Assembly (NCBI GenBank): GCA_001805885.1
Contig: MHHC01000072.1
Coordinates: 1 to 12,058 of the forward strand
Source of the DNA: Omnitrophica WOR_2 bacterium RIFCSPLOWO2_12_FULL_51_24
GTDB lineage: Bacteria > Omnitrophota > Gorgyraeia > Pluralincolimonadales > Pluralincolimonadaceae
Direction: 5' to 3'
Length of the DNA: 12,058 nt
Part shown: positions 7,480 through 12,058 of the stretch, piece after piece
Layout of the letters: every line of letters starts with the position of its first letter
Numbering within the stretch: position 1 is the stretch's first letter
Translations under genes and position numbers: made by a program
The notes under the pieces: generated by a model
Seen by the model: the letters and a program-made list of their open reading frames with translations, nothing else
What the model was told of the DNA's origin: nothing
Database searches by the model: none

Positions 7480-7985
7480 TGTTCTGCCAGGTCTGCGGCA
7501 AAAACGAGGCTACGGTTGAGTTCACCGAGATCATAAATGAAGAGGTGAAGCAGCTCCATCTCTGCGACCAGTGTGCGAAGGATAAGGGTATCGAGATGGA
7601 GCAGAATTTCAGTATTGCGGATTTTCTCGCAGGGATGAGCGATCTCGGCATAAAGTCGAGCAAAGGCGATATCCAGATAAAATGCAAGAAATGCGGCATG
7701 ACCTTCGAGGACTTTCAGAAAGTCGGAAGGCTCGGCTGCGGCGATTGCTATATAGAATTCAGGAAAAACCTGCTGCCGCTTTTAAAGCGCATACATGGTT
7801 CGACCAGGCATATCGGGAAATCGCCGAAGGAAGTCGATGAGACGGACGGGAAGAAGAAAATATCCGAGGCGCAGGAATTAAGGCAAAGGCTCCAGCGCGC
7901 GATAGATACAGAGGAATTCGAGGAGGCCGCGGCATTGCGCGACCGGATAAGGGCGCTCGAAAAGAAGGCGAAAGAAAAACCGTGA
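7479..7985 (+). CDS. mcsA: McsA-like zinc-finger/UVR protein, activator of arginine kinase McsB
   Basis: In Firmicutes McsA binds and activates the protein arginine kinase McsB. This 168-residue protein has the same plan. The first zinc finger is made of C3-x2-C6 and C29-x2-C32; the second is C69-x2-C72 and C87-x2-C90 (KCKKCGMTF, GRLGCGDCY). A conserved IHGSTRHIGKSP segment follows (105-116). A C-terminal UVR helical hairpin (about 132-162, RLQRAIDTEEFEEAAALRDR) resembles the UvrB-UvrC interaction motif and the ClpC middle domain. No membrane segment or signal is seen. The ATG overlaps the ilvE stop by one base, and the stop overlaps the mcsB start by four, so McsA and McsB should be made together. 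Naming rests on both the domain plan and the mcsB-clpC neighbours. A generic UVR protein is less likely in this context. Confidence 0.9.
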   Translation: MFCQVCGKNEATVEFTEIINEEVKQLHLCDQCAKDKGIEMEQNFSIADFLAGMSDLGIKSSKGDIQIKCKKCGMTFEDFQKVGRLGCGDCYIEFRKNLLPLLKRIHGSTRHIGKSPKEVDETDGKKKISEAQELRQRLQRAIDTEEFEEAAALRDRIRALEKKAKEKP

Positions 7986-9034
7986 CCCTCGACGACCTTT
8001 GGAACGGGACAGGAGAATGGCTTAAGGGTACGGGGCCGGATCCGGATATAGTGATGTCCTCGCGGATAAGGCTCGCGAGAAACCTCGCGAAGTACCCCTT
8101 TCCGCACTGGGCGTCCGAGGAGCAGCTTGAAGGGGCTATCTCGGATTTTGAGAGCGCCTACAAACAGGCCCAGGGCTATTTCAATGGCGCCTTATTCTTA
8201 AGGATGAAGGAACTCGACAGCATAGAAAAACAGATGCTCATCGAGAGACATCTGATAAGCAGGGAGCATATATTCAATCCCGAGCACAAGGCGGTCCTTA
8301 TAAGTGAACGTGAGATAATAAGCATCATGGTCAATGAGGAGGACCATCTTCGCATACAGGTACTCCAGCCGGATTTCAATCTGCGGGACACGTGGGAACT
8401 TGCGGACAGGATAGACGAGGAGCTGGAACAGTATCTGGATTTCGCGGTCTTTTCGGACCTGGGTTACCTTACATGCTGTCCCACTAACGTGGGGACCGGG
8501 TTAAGGGCGTCATGCATGGTCCATCTTCCGGCGCTGGTCATGACGAAACAAGTCGGCAAGATCGTACAGGCGATAGGCAAGCTCGGGATGACGGCCCGGG
8601 GCCTCTTCGGCGAGGGGACAGAGGCATATGGCAATTTTTTTCAGATATCGAACCAGGTTACGCTCGGGCATTCCGAGGAAGAAATAGTCGATAACCTCGA
8701 GCGGATAATAAAGCAGATAATAGAGCAGGAGACCGCCGCCAGAAATTCTATATTCGCTAACCAGAGGTTGCTTTTGGAGGACCGGATATCGCGGTCGCTG
8801 GCGGAATTAAAAAGCGCGAAACTCATAAGCAGCGAAGAGACGCTGGGCCTGCTTTCGATAATAAGGCTCGGAGCGGATCTGGGTATAGTAAAAGGACTGG
8901 ACCGCAGTATGTTAAATAATCTTTTCATACAAATACAACCCGCCCATCTCCAGAAGAAAGAAGGCAAGCAATTATCCGCCGAGGAGAGGGACGCGGTGAG
9001 GGCGGAATTTATATCGAAGAAGTTCAATATCTAG
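7982..9034 (+). CDS. mcsB: Protein arginine kinase McsB
   Basis: McsB phosphorylates arginine side chains of proteins with ATP; in Bacillus this marks them for ClpC-ClpP degradation. It is related to creatine/arginine guanidino kinases but lacks their N-terminal domain. The 350 residues are close to the usual length. Visible motifs are SSRIRLARNL (26-35, nucleotide phosphate binding), VNEEDHLRIQ (117-126, catalytic acids), TCCPTNVGTGLRASCMVHLPAL starting at 164 with the conserved Cys166, and RGLFGEGTEAYGNFFQISNQ (206-225). The C-terminal RDAVRA (336-341) fits the RDxxRA motif that forms McsB's allosteric phospho-arginine pocket. The start is GTG 7982, in a GTGA overlap with the mcsA stop. Everything needed for catalysis appears intact. 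The gene ends 26 bp before clpC. Confidence 0.95.
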   Translation: MTLDDLWNGTGEWLKGTGPDPDIVMSSRIRLARNLAKYPFPHWASEEQLEGAISDFESAYKQAQGYFNGALFLRMKELDSIEKQMLIERHLISREHIFNPEHKAVLISEREIISIMVNEEDHLRIQVLQPDFNLRDTWELADRIDEELEQYLDFAVFSDLGYLTCCPTNVGTGLRASCMVHLPALVMTKQVGKIVQAIGKLGMTARGLFGEGTEAYGNFFQISNQVTLGHSEEEIVDNLERIIKQIIEQETAARNSIFANQRLLLEDRISRSLAELKSAKLISSEETLGLLSIIRLGADLGIVKGLDRSMLNNLFIQIQPAHLQKKEGKQLSAEERDAVRAEFISKKFNI

Positions 9035-9046
9035 TTAATATTTTTT

Positions 9047-9053
9047 AAGGAGG
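9047..9053 (+). promoter_or_regulatory. Strong ribosome binding site of clpC
   Basis: AAGGAGG is the fullest Shine-Dalgarno sequence in the window. It ends seven bases before ATG 9061, in the AT-rich 26-bp gap after mcsB. It supports the chosen start and suggests ClpC is made in greater amounts than its coupled neighbours. I see no CtsR box or CIRCE-type inverted repeat in this gap. Confidence 0.8.
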
Positions 9054-9060
9054 ACGCTTT

Positions 9061-11487
<2,427 letters not shown>

Positions 11488-11530
11488 ACCCGGCAAAATT
11501 TGGGATAAACCGAAAGCGGCAGAGAATTGA

Positions 11531-11546
11531 GGCATAGGCCAATGCC
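11531..11546 (+). other. Small inverted repeat over the start codon of the last gene
   Basis: GGCAT (11531-11535) and ATGCC (11542-11546) can pair around a 6-base spacer, enclosing the chosen ATG at 11542. TGAGG at 11528-11532 is the likely ribosome site and partly overlaps the left arm. The stem is only 5 bp, so any effect on initiation is speculative. No rho-independent terminator with a stem and T-run is visible in the 54-bp gap after clpC. Confidence 0.3.
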
Positions 11547-12058
11547 GGCGTTAATCATCCTGGGATCGATGGCGCTGGCGATACTTGTATTTATAAATGT
11601 GCAGGGCGGTTATTTCTTAAAGGAATTCAAGGCGAGGTCTATCGTCCTGATCAGGGAGAAGATCGGGCTTGACGGCGAGATAGGCAGCGTCGAAGCGGGG
11701 ATATTCAGGGGTATCATATTAAAGGATGTGAAGCTTTACGGCAAGGTCCCGCCTCAGCGGGGTAAAATCCCGTCTCAACGGGGCAAGGTCCCGCCTCAGC
11801 GGGGCAAAGAGGTTTTCTTCTCTTCGGAGGCCATCGACCTGGATTACCGGCTTTGGGACATAGCTTTGGGCAGATACGGCAATCTGGGAAAGATAACTTT
11901 CGTGTCGCCGAAGATATACTTTATTGAGGCAGATAACAATCTGCCGAAAATACCGAAGGTCTTCGAGCCGGCGTGGAGGGCGATAACCGTCTCGATAAAG
12001 GACGGCTCTTTCTATAACGCGCGGAAAATACCGGTCATGTCGGAAGTGAACGGGAATT
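11542..12058 (+). CDS. AsmA/TamB-like membrane-anchored envelope protein, N-terminal part (3' end outside window)
   Basis: The frame stays open to the right edge, giving 172 residues. An N-terminal hydrophobic segment (LIILGSMALAILVFINV, about 4-20) is followed by a beta-strand-rich region. The pattern EKIGLDGEIGSVEAGIFRGIILKDVKLYG, then SSEAIDLDYRLWDIALGRY and ITFVSPKIYFIEADNN, is typical of AsmA, TamB and DUF748-type N-termini. Such proteins are anchored in the inner membrane and bridge the periplasm, aiding lipid transport or outer-membrane assembly. ATG 11542 has TGAGG nine bases upstream. An in-frame TTG at 11527 would add MRHRP, giving a more usual positively charged cytoplasmic end, so the start is uncertain. 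Three 7-residue repeats (KVPPQRG, KIPSQRG, KVPPQRG) sit in the loop between the first strands. Subfamily and substrate cannot be read from this fragment. Confidence 0.65.
   Translation, partial: MPALIILGSMALAILVFINVQGGYFLKEFKARSIVLIREKIGLDGEIGSVEAGIFRGIILKDVKLYGKVPPQRGKIPSQRGKVPPQRGKEVFFSSEAIDLDYRLWDIALGRYGNLGKITFVSPKIYFIEADNNLPKIPKVFEPAWRAITVSIKDGSFYNARKIPVMSEVNGN
11743..11805. repeat. Three tandem 21-bp units, each containing a hairpin
   Basis: Units lie at 11743-11763, 11764-11784 and 11785-11805. Units 1 and 3 differ only in the last base; unit 2 differs from unit 3 at four internal positions. Each contains a perfect 5-bp stem with loop CTCA: CCCGC/GCGGG in units 1 and 3, CCCGT/ACGGG in unit 2. 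In unit 2 both partners of the loop-closing pair changed together (C:G to T:A). One of these changes replaces Pro with Ser and the other is silent (CAG to CAA), so protein coding does not explain the pairing. The array adds exactly 21 residues in frame. GGGCAAGGTCC at 11781-11791 is the reverse complement of the core in lnt (3146-3156). Confidence 0.85.

Noticed and set aside
9035..9060. TAATAT after the mcsB stop as a -10 box for clpC
   Set aside because: There is no -35-like hexamer at a suitable distance; AT richness around a strong ribosome site explains it.
11743..11805. CRISPR array
   Set aside because: Units are contiguous with no unique spacers, only 21 bp long, and in frame within a protein gene.

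Overview
The window is 12 kb of a tightly packed, single-direction (+ strand) gene run from what looks like a Gram-negative-type (diderm) bacterium. Both ends are cut: secA lacks its 5' part and the last gene lacks its 3' part. Lnt together with LolC/E and LolD implies an outer membrane with sorted lipoproteins. McsA, McsB and ClpC are best known from Firmicutes but also occur in scattered diderm phyla. That mix, plus frequent ATA (Ile) and AGG (Arg) codons, makes me suspect Candidatus Omnitrophota or a relative. This is inference; nothing in the window (no rRNA) fixes the taxon.

Layout. Bases 2-6593 carry an envelope and lipoprotein block: secA (3' part), lnt, lysS, a LolC/LolE-type permease and lolD. 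Bases 6607-11487 carry ilvE followed by mcsA, mcsB and clpC. From 11542 to the right edge is the start of an AsmA/TamB-like envelope protein. Junctions are overlaps or gaps of at most 54 bp, so much of the run is probably co-transcribed. A near-consensus promoter (TTGACT, 17 bp, TATAAT) lies inside the last membrane helix of lnt and should start transcription just before lysS.

How the genes work together. SecA drives preproteins through SecYEG. Lnt adds the third acyl chain to lipoproteins. The LolC/E-LolD ABC complex extracts mature lipoproteins for transfer to the outer membrane, and the AsmA/TamB-like protein may help lipid or protein traffic between membranes. McsA-McsB-ClpC form a complete-looking arginine-phosphorylation proteolysis module: McsA activates the McsB kinase, and ClpC has the conserved N-domain glutamates that read phospho-arginine. 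The Firmicutes repressor gene ctsR, which normally heads that operon, is absent; ilvE sits there instead.

The most unusual signal is a short palindromic repeat in two protein genes. In lnt (3146-3177) two copies of GGACCTTG flank a 7-bp hairpin with a period of 24 bp. In the AsmA-like gene (11743-11805) three tandem 21-bp units each contain a 5-bp hairpin, and the middle unit has paired base changes that preserve the stem. The two loci share an 11-base core in opposite orientations, and both add whole codons in probable loops. This suggests a family of frame-preserving palindromic elements in this genome.
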